This document shows positions 17,728-26,178 of a DNA stretch of 64,000 nucleotides, one piece after another. How positions within the stretch are numbered: position 1 is the stretch's first letter; each line of letters opens with the position of its first letter. This DNA comes from Corallococcus interemptor (GTDB lineage: Bacteria > Myxococcota > Myxococcia > Myxococcales > Myxococcaceae). The translations under genes were made by a program, and so were the position numbers. The notes under the pieces were generated by a model that saw nothing but the letters and a program-made list of their open reading frames with translations, was not told the DNA's origin and searched no databases. Location: positions 122,934 to 186,933 of the forward strand of contig NZ_RAWM01000002.1 of the NCBI RefSeq assembly GCF_003668875.1. Reading direction: 5' to 3'.

Positions 17728-18389
17728 CTCGGGGCACCCGGGCTGCGAAGCGCCGTGCCGTCACCGGTCACCCGCGCGTCCACCTTCGTGCGCGTCCCGT
17801 CCAGCGTCACCGCGCCCGTCACCGCCAGCCGCACGGCCAGCGGATACAGCCGGTGCTCCTCCGCGAGGATGCGCGCGCTCAGGCTCGCTTCATCGTCCTC
17901 CGGCAGCACGGGGACGGCCGCCTGCGCGATGATGGGGCCCGTGTCCGTGCCCGCGTCCACGTAGTGCACCGTGCACCCGGCCACCTTCACGCCGCGCTCC
18001 AGCGCCTGCTTCTGCGCATGCAGGCCCGGGAACGCGGGCAGCAGGGAAGGGTGGATGTTGAGCACGCGCCCCGGAAAGCGCTTCAGGAAGTCCGCGCTCA
18101 CCAGCCGCATGAAGCCCGCCAGACACACCCACTCCACGCCCGCGTCCGCCAGCACGCCGAGCACCGCCGCCTCGAAGTCCGCCTTCGACCCGAAGCCCTT
18201 GTGGTCCACCACCTCCGCGCGCACGCCCGCCTTCCGGGCGCGCTCCAGCGCGAACGCCGTGGGCACGTTCGACAGCACGCACGCCACCTCGGCCGGGTAG
18301 TCCGCCTGCCCGGCCGCGTCGAGCAGCGCCTGCAGGTTGCTCCCGCCGCCGCTGACGAGCACCCCCAGCCGCGCCCGCCTGGCGCTCAT
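17724..18389 (-). CDS. purN: Phosphoribosylglycinamide formyltransferase PurN
   Basis: Third step of de novo purine synthesis: transfers a formyl group from 10-formyl-THF to GAR. The protein has 221 residues. [17 protein letters not shown] is the phosphate loop, and [31 protein letters not shown] carries the catalytic Asn-His pair (NIHPSLLP). [19 protein letters not shown] contributes the active-site Asp. A longer open frame exists upstream, but ATG 18389 is chosen because it overlaps the purM stop as ATGA and starts directly before the first beta strand. Coupled to DUF523 downstream by a GTGA overlap. Confidence 0.96.
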   Translation of the reverse strand: MSARRARLGVLVSGGGSNLQALLDAAGQADYPAEVACVLSNVPTAFALERARKAGVRAEVVDHKGFGSKADFEAAVLGVLADAGVEWVCLAGFMRLVSADFLKRFPGRVLNIHPSLLPAFPGLHAQKQALERGVKVAGCTVHYVDAGTDTGPIIAQAAVPVLPEDDEASLSARILAEEHRLYPLAVRLAVTGAVTLDGTRTKVDARVTGDGTALRSPGAPR

Positions 18390-19423
18390 GGGTCGATGAC
18401 CGCCGTGGCCTCGCCCTGGCCCGCTTCCACCCGGCCCACCTCGGACGCCTCCACGCCCCGGGCGCGCAGCACCTCCAGCGCCTTCGCCACGTCCTCCTTC
18501 GCCACCACGACGATGAGGCCCAGGCCCATGTTGAACGTGCTGAACATCTCGTCGCGCGCCACGCCGCCCGTCTTCGCGATGAGGTCGAAGATGGCCGGCT
18601 TCTTCCACGTGGACTCTTGCAGCACCGCGCGCGTCCCGTCCGGCAGGCAGCGGGGCAGGTTGCCCGGGATGCCGCTGCCGGTGATGTGCGCCATGCCCTT
18701 CACCTTCACCGCCTGGCACAGCGCGAGCGCGTCCTTCACGTAGATGCGCGTGGGCTCCAGGAGCGCGTCACCCAGCGGCCGGTCCAGCCCCGGCGGCGTC
18801 ATGTCCAGGGGCAGCTTCGCGTCGTCCAGCAGCACCTTGCGCGCCAGTGAGTAGCCGTTGCTATGCAGCCCCGATGACGTCAGGCCGATGAGCGCGTCCC
18901 CCGGCTTCACCGTCTTGCCGTCGATGATGGCCGAGCGCTCCACCACGCCCACGCAGAAGCCCGCGACGTCGTACTCGCCCCGCGCGTAGAAGCCCGGCAT
19001 CTCCGCCGTCTCCCCGCCCAGGAGCGCGCACCCCGCCTGCTCGCAGCCCAGGGCGATGCCCTTGACCACCTCCGCCGCGGCGTCCACCTCCAGCTTCCCC
19101 GTGGCGAAGTAGTCCAGGAAGAACAGCGGCTCCGCGCCACAGGTGAGGATGTCGTTCACCGACATGGCCACCAGGTCGATGCCCACCGTGTCGTGGCGCC
19201 CGGCGAGGAAGGCCACCTTCAGCTTGGTGCCCACCCCGTCCGTGCCCGCCACCAGCACCGGCGCCTGGTACTTGCCGGGCGGCAGTGCGAACAGGCCGCC
19301 GAACCCGCCCACTCCGCCCAGGACTTCAGGGCGCGTGGTGCGCGCGGCATGGGGCTTGATCTTCTCGACGAACGCGTCGCCGGCCTCGATGTCTACTCCG
19401 GACTGCTTGTAGGTCGTTCCCAC
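18386..19423 (-). CDS. purM: Phosphoribosylformylglycinamidine cyclo-ligase PurM
   Basis: ATP-dependent ring closure of FGAM to AIR in purine synthesis. The 345-residue length is standard. [58 protein letters not shown] and [11 protein letters not shown] are the nucleotide and substrate-binding signatures, and [16 protein letters not shown] closes the active site. The start is GTG 19423. GATACA lies 12-17 nt upstream and could be a -10. First of the purM-purN-DUF523 run; divergent from the CRP regulator gene across 152 bp. Confidence 0.97.
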   Translation of the reverse strand: MGTTYKQSGVDIEAGDAFVEKIKPHAARTTRPEVLGGVGGFGGLFALPPGKYQAPVLVAGTDGVGTKLKVAFLAGRHDTVGIDLVAMSVNDILTCGAEPLFFLDYFATGKLEVDAAAEVVKGIALGCEQAGCALLGGETAEMPGFYARGEYDVAGFCVGVVERSAIIDGKTVKPGDALIGLTSSGLHSNGYSLARKVLLDDAKLPLDMTPPGLDRPLGDALLEPTRIYVKDALALCQAVKVKGMAHITGSGIPGNLPRCLPDGTRAVLQESTWKKPAIFDLIAKTGGVARDEMFSTFNMGLGLIVVVAKEDVAKALEVLRARGVEASEVGRVEAGQGEATAVIDP

Positions 19424-19536
19424 GGGCCGGCCTTGTATCCCTCCTAAAAGCCCCTGTCTCGGGCCTCGGAACGGCCGTGTCGGGTTTGCGGCGCAGGGCC
19501 GCCCTCGGGCACGGAGGCGATATCGGTCAGGGATAT

Positions 19537-19565
19537 TTGACCGGTGCGGTGGGGGCTGATTGACT
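19537..19565 (+). promoter_or_regulatory. Candidate promoter of the CRP-phosphodiesterase operon
   Basis: TTGACC at 19537-19542, a 17-nt spacer and TTGACT at 19560-19565, ending 10 nt before ATG 19576. The -35 is good and the -10 poor. No TGTGA-N6-TCACA box is visible in the divergent region. Confidence 0.35.
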
Positions 19566-19575
19566 CGCGGGCCAG

Positions 19576-20226
19576 ATGGGCGCCGAGGAAACCCTCTTTC
19601 AACGTTTTGGCAAGGAGTTCCCCAAGGGCACCGAGCTCTTCCGCGAGGGAGAGATCGGCAAGGAGATGTTCGTCATCCAGTCCGGGAAGATCGCCATCTC
19701 CAAGCGCGTGCGCGACGTGGAGAAGGTCCTCGCCGTGCTGGGCCCGGGCGAATTCTTCGGCGAGATGGCCATCATCTCCAACAAGCCCCGGAACGCCTCC
19801 GCCGTGGTGCATGACGACGCGAAGCTGCTCGTCATCGACCCCAAGACCTTCGAGGCGATGATCCGCGGCAACGCGGAGATCGCCGTGCGGATGATCAAGA
19901 AGCTGGCCGAGCGCCTCTCCGAGGCGGACGCCCAGATTGAGAACCTGCTCCACGGCGACCCGGCCAGCCGCGTCGTCCACCAGATCCTCCAGGCCTGCCA
20001 GACGCGCGGCCGGCCGCTGGAGGAGGGCGTGGAGGTGGACTTCGCCGTCCGGGAGATGCCCCGGCAGATTGGCGTGGGCGAGCCCGCCGTACGCAGCATG
20101 CTGGAGCGCCTGGAGCGCGCGGGCCTCATCGAGCGCAGCGGGGACCGCATCACCGTGTACGACACGGCCCGGCTGCACGACTTCCTCAACTACCTCGAGA
20201 TGAAGTGGAAGTTCGGAGACCTCTAG
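19576..20226 (+). CDS. CRP/FNR-family cyclic-nucleotide-responsive regulator
   Basis: A 216-residue regulator: cyclic-nucleotide-binding beta-roll (about 8-120), dimer helix, and winged helix (about 150-205). The phosphate-binding cassette reads [21 protein letters not shown]. Glu63 (ribose 2'-OH) and Arg72 (cyclic phosphate) are both present, as in PKA/CRP-type domains, so cAMP or cGMP binding is expected rather than a degenerate sensor. The DNA-reading helix lies near [27 protein letters not shown]. No iron-sulfur cysteines are present, so it is not FNR-like. The next gene, 1 bp away, encodes a class II cyclic-nucleotide phosphodiesterase, consistent with a self-limiting signalling unit. 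Confidence 0.88.
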   Translation: MGAEETLFQRFGKEFPKGTELFREGEIGKEMFVIQSGKIAISKRVRDVEKVLAVLGPGEFFGEMAIISNKPRNASAVVHDDAKLLVIDPKTFEAMIRGNAEIAVRMIKKLAERLSEADAQIENLLHGDPASRVVHQILQACQTRGRPLEEGVEVDFAVREMPRQIGVGEPAVRSMLERLERAGLIERSGDRITVYDTARLHDFLNYLEMKWKFGDL

Positions 20227-20227
20227 C

Positions 20228-20983
20228 GTGAAGCTGCAAGTCCTCGGGTGCCACGGCGGCGAGCTTCCCACGTGCAGGAGCACCTGCTTCCTCGTGGACG
20301 ACGTGCTCGCGCTCGACGCGGGCGCACTCACGGGCACGCTCTCGCTGGAGCAGCTCTGCAAGGTGGACGACATCCTCGTCGGCCACAGCCACTTCGACCA
20401 CGTGAAGGACCTGCCGCTCCTGGCCGACCTGGTCATTGGCCGCAGGGACAGGCCCGTCACCATCCATGCCTCCCGCGAGTGCGCCAAAGCGCTGCGCGAG
20501 AACATGTTCAACAACGCGCTCTGGCCGGACTTCACGCGCATCCCCACGCGCCACAAGCCCGTCCTGGCCATCAAGACCTTCCGCGCCGGCAGCACCTTCC
20601 AGGTAGGCCCCTACACCGTGAAGAGCGTGCCGGTGAGCCACCCCGTGGAGTCCTGCGCCTTCATCATCAGCGACGGCAAGTCGTCGCTGGCCATGAGCGG
20701 TGACACCGGCCCCACGGACAAGCTGTGGAAGGCGCTCAACGCCACGAAGAACCTCAAGGCGCTGCTGTTGGAGACCAGCTTCCCCAACAGCCTCCAGGCC
20801 CTGGCGGACATCTCCGGCCACCTGACGCCCGCGACGGTGGGCTCGGAGCTGCGCAAGTTCGACCGGAACGGCGCCCAGGTGATGCTCTACCACCTGAAGC
20901 CCGCCTTCGTGACCCAGCTCAAGAAGGAGCTGGCCCCGCTGCCCGTGAACGTCCTGGAGCTGGGCGAGACGTTCCACTTCTAG
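20228..20983 (+). CDS. Class II 3',5'-cyclic-nucleotide phosphodiesterase (metallo-beta-lactamase fold)
   Basis: A 251-residue MBL-fold enzyme. The dinuclear metal motif is GHSHFDHVKDLP, with His53, His55, Asp57 and His58; further ligands are in PVSHPVESCAF and MSGDTGPTD. The segments KVDDILVGHSHFDHVKDLPLL and LLLETSFPNS are those of the yeast PDE1/class II phosphodiesterase family, which hydrolyses cAMP and cGMP to 5'-nucleotides. The GTG start is 1 bp after the stop of the CRP-type regulator. That gives one transcript encoding a cyclic-nucleotide receptor and the enzyme that removes its ligand. The MBL superfamily is broad, but the class II signature is strong here. Confidence 0.82.
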   Translation: MKLQVLGCHGGELPTCRSTCFLVDDVLALDAGALTGTLSLEQLCKVDDILVGHSHFDHVKDLPLLADLVIGRRDRPVTIHASRECAKALRENMFNNALWPDFTRIPTRHKPVLAIKTFRAGSTFQVGPYTVKSVPVSHPVESCAFIISDGKSSLAMSGDTGPTDKLWKALNATKNLKALLLETSFPNSLQALADISGHLTPATVGSELRKFDRNGAQVMLYHLKPAFVTQLKKELAPLPVNVLELGETFHF

Positions 20984-21013
20984 GGGCGTGCCGCGGCGCG
21001 GCGTACGCGGGTA

Positions 21014-21042
21014 TTGACGGTTCGCGGCGGCCGGATTAACCC
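21014..21042 (+). promoter_or_regulatory. accD promoter, apparently giving a leaderless or near-leaderless mRNA
   Basis: TTGACG (21014-21019), 17-nt spacer, TAACCC (21037-21042; TTAACC one base earlier is equivalent). Only 9 nt follow before the accD ATG, and they hold no Shine-Dalgarno. Confidence 0.55.
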
Positions 21043-21051
21043 CCGGGCCTC

Positions 21052-21909
21052 ATGGCCTGGTTCTCCAAGAAGCCCCGCATTGCCGTCGCCGCTGATTCCG
21101 AGAAAGCCGCCGAGCCCCAGCCCTCCCGCATGCAGGGCCTCTGGGCCAAGTGCGAGCAGTGCGACGAGATCATCTACCGCCAGGAGCTCGAGAAGAACTG
21201 GATGGTGTGCATGCACTGCGAGCACCACCACGCCTGGACGGCTCGCGCTCGGCTGGCGGCCACGCTGGATCCGGACTCCTTCGAGGAGTTCGACAAGGAG
21301 CTGGAGCCCCAGGACCCGCTCGGCTTCACGGACTCCAAGAAGTACAAGGACCGGCTGAAGTCCACGCGCAAGAACCTGGAGGAGAACGACGCGTTCATCT
21401 CCGGCGTGGGCCGCATCGAGGGACACCCCGTCTCCATCGGCTCGTTCGTCTTCGAGTTCATGGGCGGCTCCATGGGCTCCGTGGTCGGTGAGAAGGTCAC
21501 GCGCGTGTTCGAGCGCGCCTTCGAGCTCAAGTGCCCCGCGGTGGTGTTCTCCGCCTCCGGCGGCGCGCGCATGCAGGAGGGCATCTTCTCCCTCATGCAG
21601 ATGGCCAAGACGTCCGCGGCGATTGCCCGCTTCCGCAACAGCGGCAAGCCGTACGTCTCCGTGATGCTCAACCCCACCACGGGCGGCGTGGCCGCGTCCT
21701 TCTCCTGGCTGGGCGACATCATCCTCGCGGAGCCCAAGGCCCTCATCGGCTTCGCCGGCCCGCGCGTGATCGAGCAGACCATCCGCCAGAAGCTGCCGGA
21801 GGGCTTCCAGCGCTCGGAGTTCCTGCTGGAGCACGGGATGATCGACGCCATCGTCCACCGCAAGGACCTGCGCGCGAAGCTGGGGCAGATCCTCGGCATG
21901 CTGGGGTAG
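21052..21909 (+). CDS. accD: Acetyl-CoA carboxylase carboxyltransferase subunit beta
   Basis: Transfers carboxyl from carboxybiotin to acetyl-CoA to make malonyl-CoA, the first committed step of fatty-acid synthesis; works with AccA. The 285-residue protein has the N-terminal zinc ribbon (Cys34, Cys37, Cys53, Cys56; KCEQCDEIIYRQEL...CMHC). The crotonase-fold core follows with PAVVFSASGGARMQEGIFSLMQMAKT (acyl-CoA oxyanion region) and NPTTGGVAASFSWLGDI. A promoter with a good -35 lies directly upstream. folC starts 19 bp downstream on the same strand, the common accD-folC arrangement. Confidence 0.97.
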   Translation: MAWFSKKPRIAVAADSEKAAEPQPSRMQGLWAKCEQCDEIIYRQELEKNWMVCMHCEHHHAWTARARLAATLDPDSFEEFDKELEPQDPLGFTDSKKYKDRLKSTRKNLEENDAFISGVGRIEGHPVSIGSFVFEFMGGSMGSVVGEKVTRVFERAFELKCPAVVFSASGGARMQEGIFSLMQMAKTSAAIARFRNSGKPYVSVMLNPTTGGVAASFSWLGDIILAEPKALIGFAGPRVIEQTIRQKLPEGFQRSEFLLEHGMIDAIVHRKDLRAKLGQILGMLG

Positions 21910-21928
21910 GGCGGCGGGCCTCCACCCC

Positions 21929-23242
21929 ATGGACGCGCCGCGCACTCCGGAAGACGCCCTGCGCTTCTTCCAGGCGCTCAACCCCTCCGGCATCAAGCTG
22001 GGGCTGGAGCGGGTGAAGGACGCGCTCGCCGCGCTCGGCCATCCCGAGCGCGACTACCCGGCGCTGCACGTCGCCGGCACCAACGGCAAGGGCAGCACCT
22101 GCGCCTTCGTGGCGCGCGCGCTGGAGGCCGCCGGCCACCGCGTGGGGCTCTACACGTCCCCGCACCTGGTGCGCGTCAACGAGCGGATCCGCGTCCGTGG
22201 CGAGGACATCCTGGACGCCGTCTTCGGGCAGCGCATCTTGGAAGTGCTGGAGCGCTATCCCTCCGCGCTGTCGGATCCGATGACGTACTTCGAGTTCGGC
22301 ACCGTGGTGGCGCTCTGGCACTTCTCCCGCGAGCGCGTGGACGTGGCCGTGCTGGAGACGGGCCTGGGCGGCCGGCTGGACGCCACCACCGCCGCGAACC
22401 CCGTGGTGACGTGCGTCACCCCCGTGTCGTTTGATCACATGGAGTACCTGGGCCACACGCTCCGCGAAATCGCCTGGGAGAAGGCCGGCATCTTCAAGTT
22501 CGGAGTGCCGGTGGTGCTGTCCCGGCAGGAGCCGGAGGCCCTGGAGTCGCTCCTGCGCCGCGCGGAGCAGCTGTCCGTGCCCGTCCAGGTGGAGGGCCGC
22601 GACTTCGGCATCGTCCCCGGGTCCGATGGGACGCTTTCATACCGGGGATCCGGTTGGTCACTCGACGGGGTCACGCTCGCGCTGCGCGGTCCGTATCAGC
22701 ACCAGAACGCGGCGGTGGCCCTGGCCTGCCTGGCAGCCCTCCGCGACCGGGGCGTGAAAGTGACACCGGAGGCCGCGCGCGAGGGCCTGGCCACCGCGCG
22801 CTGGCCGGGGCGGCTGGAGGAGGTCGCCCAATCCCCAGTCGTCGTGGTGGATGGCGCCCACAACCCGGCGGGCGTGGCGGTGCTGCTGGAGGCACTGGAC
22901 TCGCTCTACGCAGGGCGGCCGCTGCACCTTGTGTTCGGTGTGGTGGCGGACAAGGACCGGGGGCCGATGATGCAGGCCCTGTTTCCGCTGGCGGCCTCCG
23001 TGCACCTGACGCCCCTGGACACGCCGCGCTCGCTTGCCCCGGAGCGATACATCGATGAAGCACGGGTTCTGTGTCCGCGGGTCGTCGCGCACGCCTCCCT
23101 GGAAGAGGCCCTTGCCGGAGCGAGGGCCGATGCAGTGGGTCGCCCGGACGGCGTCGTGCTGGCTACAGGCTCACTGTTCCTGGTGGGCGCCGTGAAGCGA
23201 TGGGTTGACCGAAGCCTTGGCGCGACGCGGCAGCAGCAGTAA
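21929..23242 (+). CDS. folC: Dihydrofolate synthase / folylpolyglutamate synthase
   Basis: Adds glutamate to dihydropteroate and to folates, an ATP-dependent Mur-ligase-fold enzyme of 437 residues. The P-loop is VAGTNGKGSTCAFVARALE (about residues 49-67). The omega-loop SDPMTYFEFGTVVALWHFS, GLGGRLDATTAANPVVTCVTPV (Mg site) and SFDHMEYLGHTLREIAWEKAGIFK are all FolC signatures. The C-terminal domain begins near RWPGRLEEVAQSPVVVVDGAHNPAG, where the DGAHNP motif is diagnostic. Co-directional with accD (19 bp) and with the following hydrolase (9 bp), suggesting a three-gene transcription unit. Confidence 0.96.
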   Translation: MDAPRTPEDALRFFQALNPSGIKLGLERVKDALAALGHPERDYPALHVAGTNGKGSTCAFVARALEAAGHRVGLYTSPHLVRVNERIRVRGEDILDAVFGQRILEVLERYPSALSDPMTYFEFGTVVALWHFSRERVDVAVLETGLGGRLDATTAANPVVTCVTPVSFDHMEYLGHTLREIAWEKAGIFKFGVPVVLSRQEPEALESLLRRAEQLSVPVQVEGRDFGIVPGSDGTLSYRGSGWSLDGVTLALRGPYQHQNAAVALACLAALRDRGVKVTPEAAREGLATARWPGRLEEVAQSPVVVVDGAHNPAGVAVLLEALDSLYAGRPLHLVFGVVADKDRGPMMQALFPLAASVHLTPLDTPRSLAPERYIDEARVLCPRVVAHASLEEALAGARADAVGRPDGVVLATGSLFLVGAVKRWVDRSLGATRQQQ

Positions 23243-23251
23243 CTTTGCGAC

Positions 23252-24523
23252 ATGCGCCTGCCGGACTGGAGATCAGCGCTTCCGGGACCTCCGATGCCCA
23301 CTGTGGATGAGGTCGACTTCCGGGCGCTGTATTCGAAAACGAACTACGTGGTGGAGACGGCGGACGGCTGGTCGCTCGTCATCACGCGCTACCGGCCGGT
23401 GAAACAGGCGTTCGCGCAGCCGCTGTTCGGTGAGCCGCTTTTGCTGGTTCACGGCTTCTCCCAGAACCGGCACACGTGGACGAGCGGGCAGTTCGTCAAG
23501 AACCTGCTCTTCTTCGGGGTGGACATCCACATCCTGGAGCTGCGCGGACACGGCAAGAGCTCCATCGCCTTCCAGAAGGAGCGCGCCGAGCGCTTCAAGC
23601 GCCCGCTGCCGCAGGACCTGGATTACGGCTGGGACCTGGACAGCTACTTCCTCTACGACCTGCCGGCGGCCGTCTCCGGCGTCAAGCGCATCACCCGGCG
23701 CGAGCGCGTCTTCTACTGCGGCCACTCCATGGGCGGCATGCTGGGCTACGGCTACGCCGGCATCCACGACGACTTCGAGGGGCTCATCACCATCGGGTCG
23801 CCCGCGGACCTGGGGCGAGGCTTCATGCTCCTGCGCATGCTGGCGCACGGCTCGCCGCTGGTCGCGAGCGCGGTGGACATGACGCTGGGCGGGCTGAACC
23901 TGAACCGCCGCGCGTCCTCGCTGGGCCGGTCGCTGCTGGCGAAGGGGGCGGGCGCCTTCAGCCCCGCGCTCCAGAAGCGCCTGGATCCGGACCCGGGCAA
24001 GCCGCTCGTGTTCAACGCGGTGCCGGTGGACGTGGTGCTCAAGTGGGTGGAGCGCCAGCTGTCGCACGCGGACGAGTCCGCGCTGTATCAGCGCTTCACG
24101 CGCAAGCTGAACCGGCTCATCAACACGGAGCGCGTCAGCCGCGACGACATCCGGTGGCTCCTGCGCGAGGGCGGCGAGCGCGAGCCTCGCAAGGTGATTG
24201 AACAGTTCGCCCGGTGGATCCGCCGGGGCGAGATGGTCTGCTACCGCACGGACTACGACTTCAAGCGCGGCTTCGGGAAGATTGAAATCCCCATGGCCAT
24301 CATCTTCGGGGACATGGATCCGCTGGCTTCCGTGGAATCCACGCGCAGCGTCTACCGCGCGGCGAAGAGCGAGTACCTGCTGTGGCGGCCGGTGAAGGGC
24401 AACAGCCACGTCGAGCTCACCATGGGGCACGACATCCGGCAGATCTGCTACGACATCAAGAACCTCATCGAATACACCCGCACGCACCGCACGCGCTCGC
24501 CGTCCATGCCGCGCTTGCGTTGA
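23252..24523 (+). CDS. Alpha/beta-hydrolase-fold protein
   Basis: A 423-residue serine hydrolase-like protein. The oxyanion segment is LLLVHGFSQNRHTW, the nucleophile elbow GHSMGGMLGYGYAG, the acid IFGDMDPLAS and the histidine GNSHVELTMGHD, so the triad is complete. A large insert between the nucleophile and the acid (about 230-340, basic and helical) would form a lid. The pattern resembles long bacterial hydrolases annotated as polyhydroxyalkanoate-depolymerase or lipase-like; the substrate is not known. The start is ATG 23252 or ATG 23294 (MPTVDEV); neither has a clear Shine-Dalgarno, and TAACTT stands 6 nt before the first. Probably co-transcribed with accD-folC. Confidence 0.78.
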   Translation: MRLPDWRSALPGPPMPTVDEVDFRALYSKTNYVVETADGWSLVITRYRPVKQAFAQPLFGEPLLLVHGFSQNRHTWTSGQFVKNLLFFGVDIHILELRGHGKSSIAFQKERAERFKRPLPQDLDYGWDLDSYFLYDLPAAVSGVKRITRRERVFYCGHSMGGMLGYGYAGIHDDFEGLITIGSPADLGRGFMLLRMLAHGSPLVASAVDMTLGGLNLNRRASSLGRSLLAKGAGAFSPALQKRLDPDPGKPLVFNAVPVDVVLKWVERQLSHADESALYQRFTRKLNRLINTERVSRDDIRWLLREGGEREPRKVIEQFARWIRRGEMVCYRTDYDFKRGFGKIEIPMAIIFGDMDPLASVESTRSVYRAAKSEYLLWRPVKGNSHVELTMGHDIRQICYDIKNLIEYTRTHRTRSPSMPRLR

Positions 24524-24621
24524 AGCGCGGACGTTCCGGCCAGACTGAAAAGTTGGTGCCTCCCGGGTGCGTGATAATTTCGCGCGCGTCTGTCTTCTGA
24601 CGCATGTCACGGGAGTGGTCG

Positions 24622-26127
24622 ATGAAGGGCTTCGCGGTGTCGCTGCTGGGATTGTGGCTTGTGCCGTGGGTGGCGCTGGCGCAGCAGCCGGCGGACCTCA
24701 ACACCATCACGGCCATCTCCGTGAGCGGCGGAACGGTGGAGATCACCGGCAGCAAGAAGCCGGACTTCAACAGCTTCACCATGACGGATCCGCCCCGGCT
24801 CGTCATCGACGTGTCCGGCGCCGTGTTCCAGGGCGTGGCGGAGGAGCAGCCGGTGGGCAACGGCACCGTCACCGGCATCCGCACCGCCACCTACGGCACG
24901 GAGTCCGCGTCCATCGCGCGCATCCTCATCGGCTATGAGCGCGAGGTGGAGACGGACATCCAGTCCTCCGGCAACAAGCTGGTGGTGAAGGTGCTGGGCG
25001 GGGGCGGCGCCGTCGTGGCGCAGGTGACGCCTTCGCCGGAAGGGCAGGGGACGGCGGCGCAGGGGACCCCCGCCACCGCGGCCAACACGCCGGCCGGAGC
25101 CAGCGCGCAGGACGCGGCCCGCGCCGCCGCGTCGGACCGGGAGGCGCAGGAGAAGGCCGTGAAGGCCGCCGCGGACGCCGCCCGGGCGGAGCGCGAGGCC
25201 CAGGAGAAGGCCGCCGCCGAGGCCGCCGCTCGCGCCAAGGCGGACTCGGACGCGCAGCTCAAGCGCCAGGAGGAGGCCCGGGTCGCCGCGCAGCGTCAGG
25301 ACGAGGAGCGCCGCAAGTCCGAGGAGGCCGCCGCCCAGGAGCGCAAGCGTCAGGAGGAGGAGGCCCAGGCCTCGGCGAAGCGCGCCGAGGATGAGCGCCG
25401 CGCCACCGCGCAGGCCGCCGCGGACCAGAAGCGCCAGCGGGAGGAGGAGGCGAAGTCCGCCGCCGAGGCGAAGCGCGCCGCCGCGCAGGCCGCCGCCGAC
25501 GAGAAGAAGGCCGCGGCCCAGGCCGCCGCCGAGGAGCGCATGGCGGCCGCGAAGACGGCCGCGGAGAAGAAGCGGGCCGCCGCCCAGACGGCCGCGGAGG
25601 AGCGCAAGGCCGCCGCGCAGGCCCGCCGCGAGGAGCAGCAGGCGGCCCGTGAGGCCGCCGCCGACGAGAAGCGCCAGCGGGCGGCGGAGGCCCGGGAGCG
25701 CCGCGAGCAGGCCGTGGCGGCCCGTGAGTCGCGCGCCCGTCCCAGCCAGGGCAGCGCCGCCTCCGAGCCGCGCGAGAGCGGCGGGGGCTCGGTGTCGTCG
25801 CGCCGCAAGACGATGACGCTGATTGGCTTCCAGCAGCAGCCGGACAGCTCGCGCGTCTTCGTGCGCACCAACGAGCCCGTGCGCTACACGGTGGGCGGCT
25901 CCGGCAACCAGGTGGTGCTGGAGCTGGAGAACACGCGCGTGGTGGAGTCCAACAACACGCTGCCGCTGGACACGCACTTCTTCCCGTCGGCCGTGTCGCG
26001 GGTGGAGGCCTTCGCCGGGTCGGGCCAGACGGTGCGCGTCGTCATCCAGCTGAAGCAGGGGGTTCGCTATGAGACACGCCAGGAAGGCGGCCTCATCACC
26101 CTCGACTTCCCGCGCCCGGGCCGGTAG
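24622..26127 (+). CDS. Exported AMIN-domain protein with long charged Ala-rich coil (AMIN-coil-AMIN)
   Basis: A 501-residue protein. It has an N-terminal signal peptide (MKGFAVSLLGLWLVPWVALAQ) and a first AMIN domain (about 25-115: ITAISVSGGTVEITGSKKP, PRLVIDVSGAVF). A ~225-residue Ala/Glu/Lys/Arg-rich helical region follows (about 165-390), then a second AMIN domain (about 395-500: LIGFQQQPDSSRVFVRTNEPVRYTV, ITLDFPRPGR). AMIN domains target AmiC and PilQ to the periplasm/peptidoglycan, and the TolA-like helix could span the periplasm. Both ends are thus possible wall or envelope anchors. Start ATG 24622 is set by CGGGAG 7 nt upstream; ATG 24604 lacks one. TTGGTG-N16-TAATTT at 24553-24580 may be its promoter. 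lptD follows after a hairpin. Specific role unknown. Confidence 0.8.
   Translation: MKGFAVSLLGLWLVPWVALAQQPADLNTITAISVSGGTVEITGSKKPDFNSFTMTDPPRLVIDVSGAVFQGVAEEQPVGNGTVTGIRTATYGTESASIARILIGYEREVETDIQSSGNKLVVKVLGGGGAVVAQVTPSPEGQGTAAQGTPATAANTPAGASAQDAARAAASDREAQEKAVKAAADAARAEREAQEKAAAEAAARAKADSDAQLKRQEEARVAAQRQDEERRKSEEAAAQERKRQEEEAQASAKRAEDERRATAQAAADQKRQREEEAKSAAEAKRAAAQAAADEKKAAAQAAAEERMAAAKTAAEKKRAAAQTAAEERKAAAQARREEQQAAREAAADEKRQRAAEARERREQAVAARESRARPSQGSAASEPRESGGGSVSSRRKTMTLIGFQQQPDSSRVFVRTNEPVRYTVGGSGNQVVLELENTRVVESNNTLPLDTHFFPSAVSRVEAFAGSGQTVRVVIQLKQGVRYETRQEGGLITLDFPRPGR
25141..25740 (+). repeat. Imperfect Ala/Lys/Glu-rich coding repeat in the AMIN protein
   Basis: About 200 codons of recurring AAAxEKK/AAQAAAEER-type units, built from gcc/gcg, gag and aag codons and encoding a TolA-like helix. 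The low-complexity GC-rich pattern also creates long spurious open frames on the opposite strand. Confidence 0.8.
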
Positions 26128-26135
26128 GACGGGAC

Positions 26136-26160
26136 GGGCGCCGTTGCCGGCACGGCGCCC
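26136..26160 (+). terminator. Perfect 9-bp hairpin between the AMIN gene and lptD
   Basis: GGGCGCCGT and ACGGCGCCC pair exactly around TGCCGGC, 8 bp after the AMIN stop and 18 bp before lptD. No T-run follows and no separate lptD promoter is visible, so it may attenuate or protect the shared message rather than end it. Confidence 0.5.
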
Positions 26161-26178
26161 CCCGCCCACGCCTCCCGC

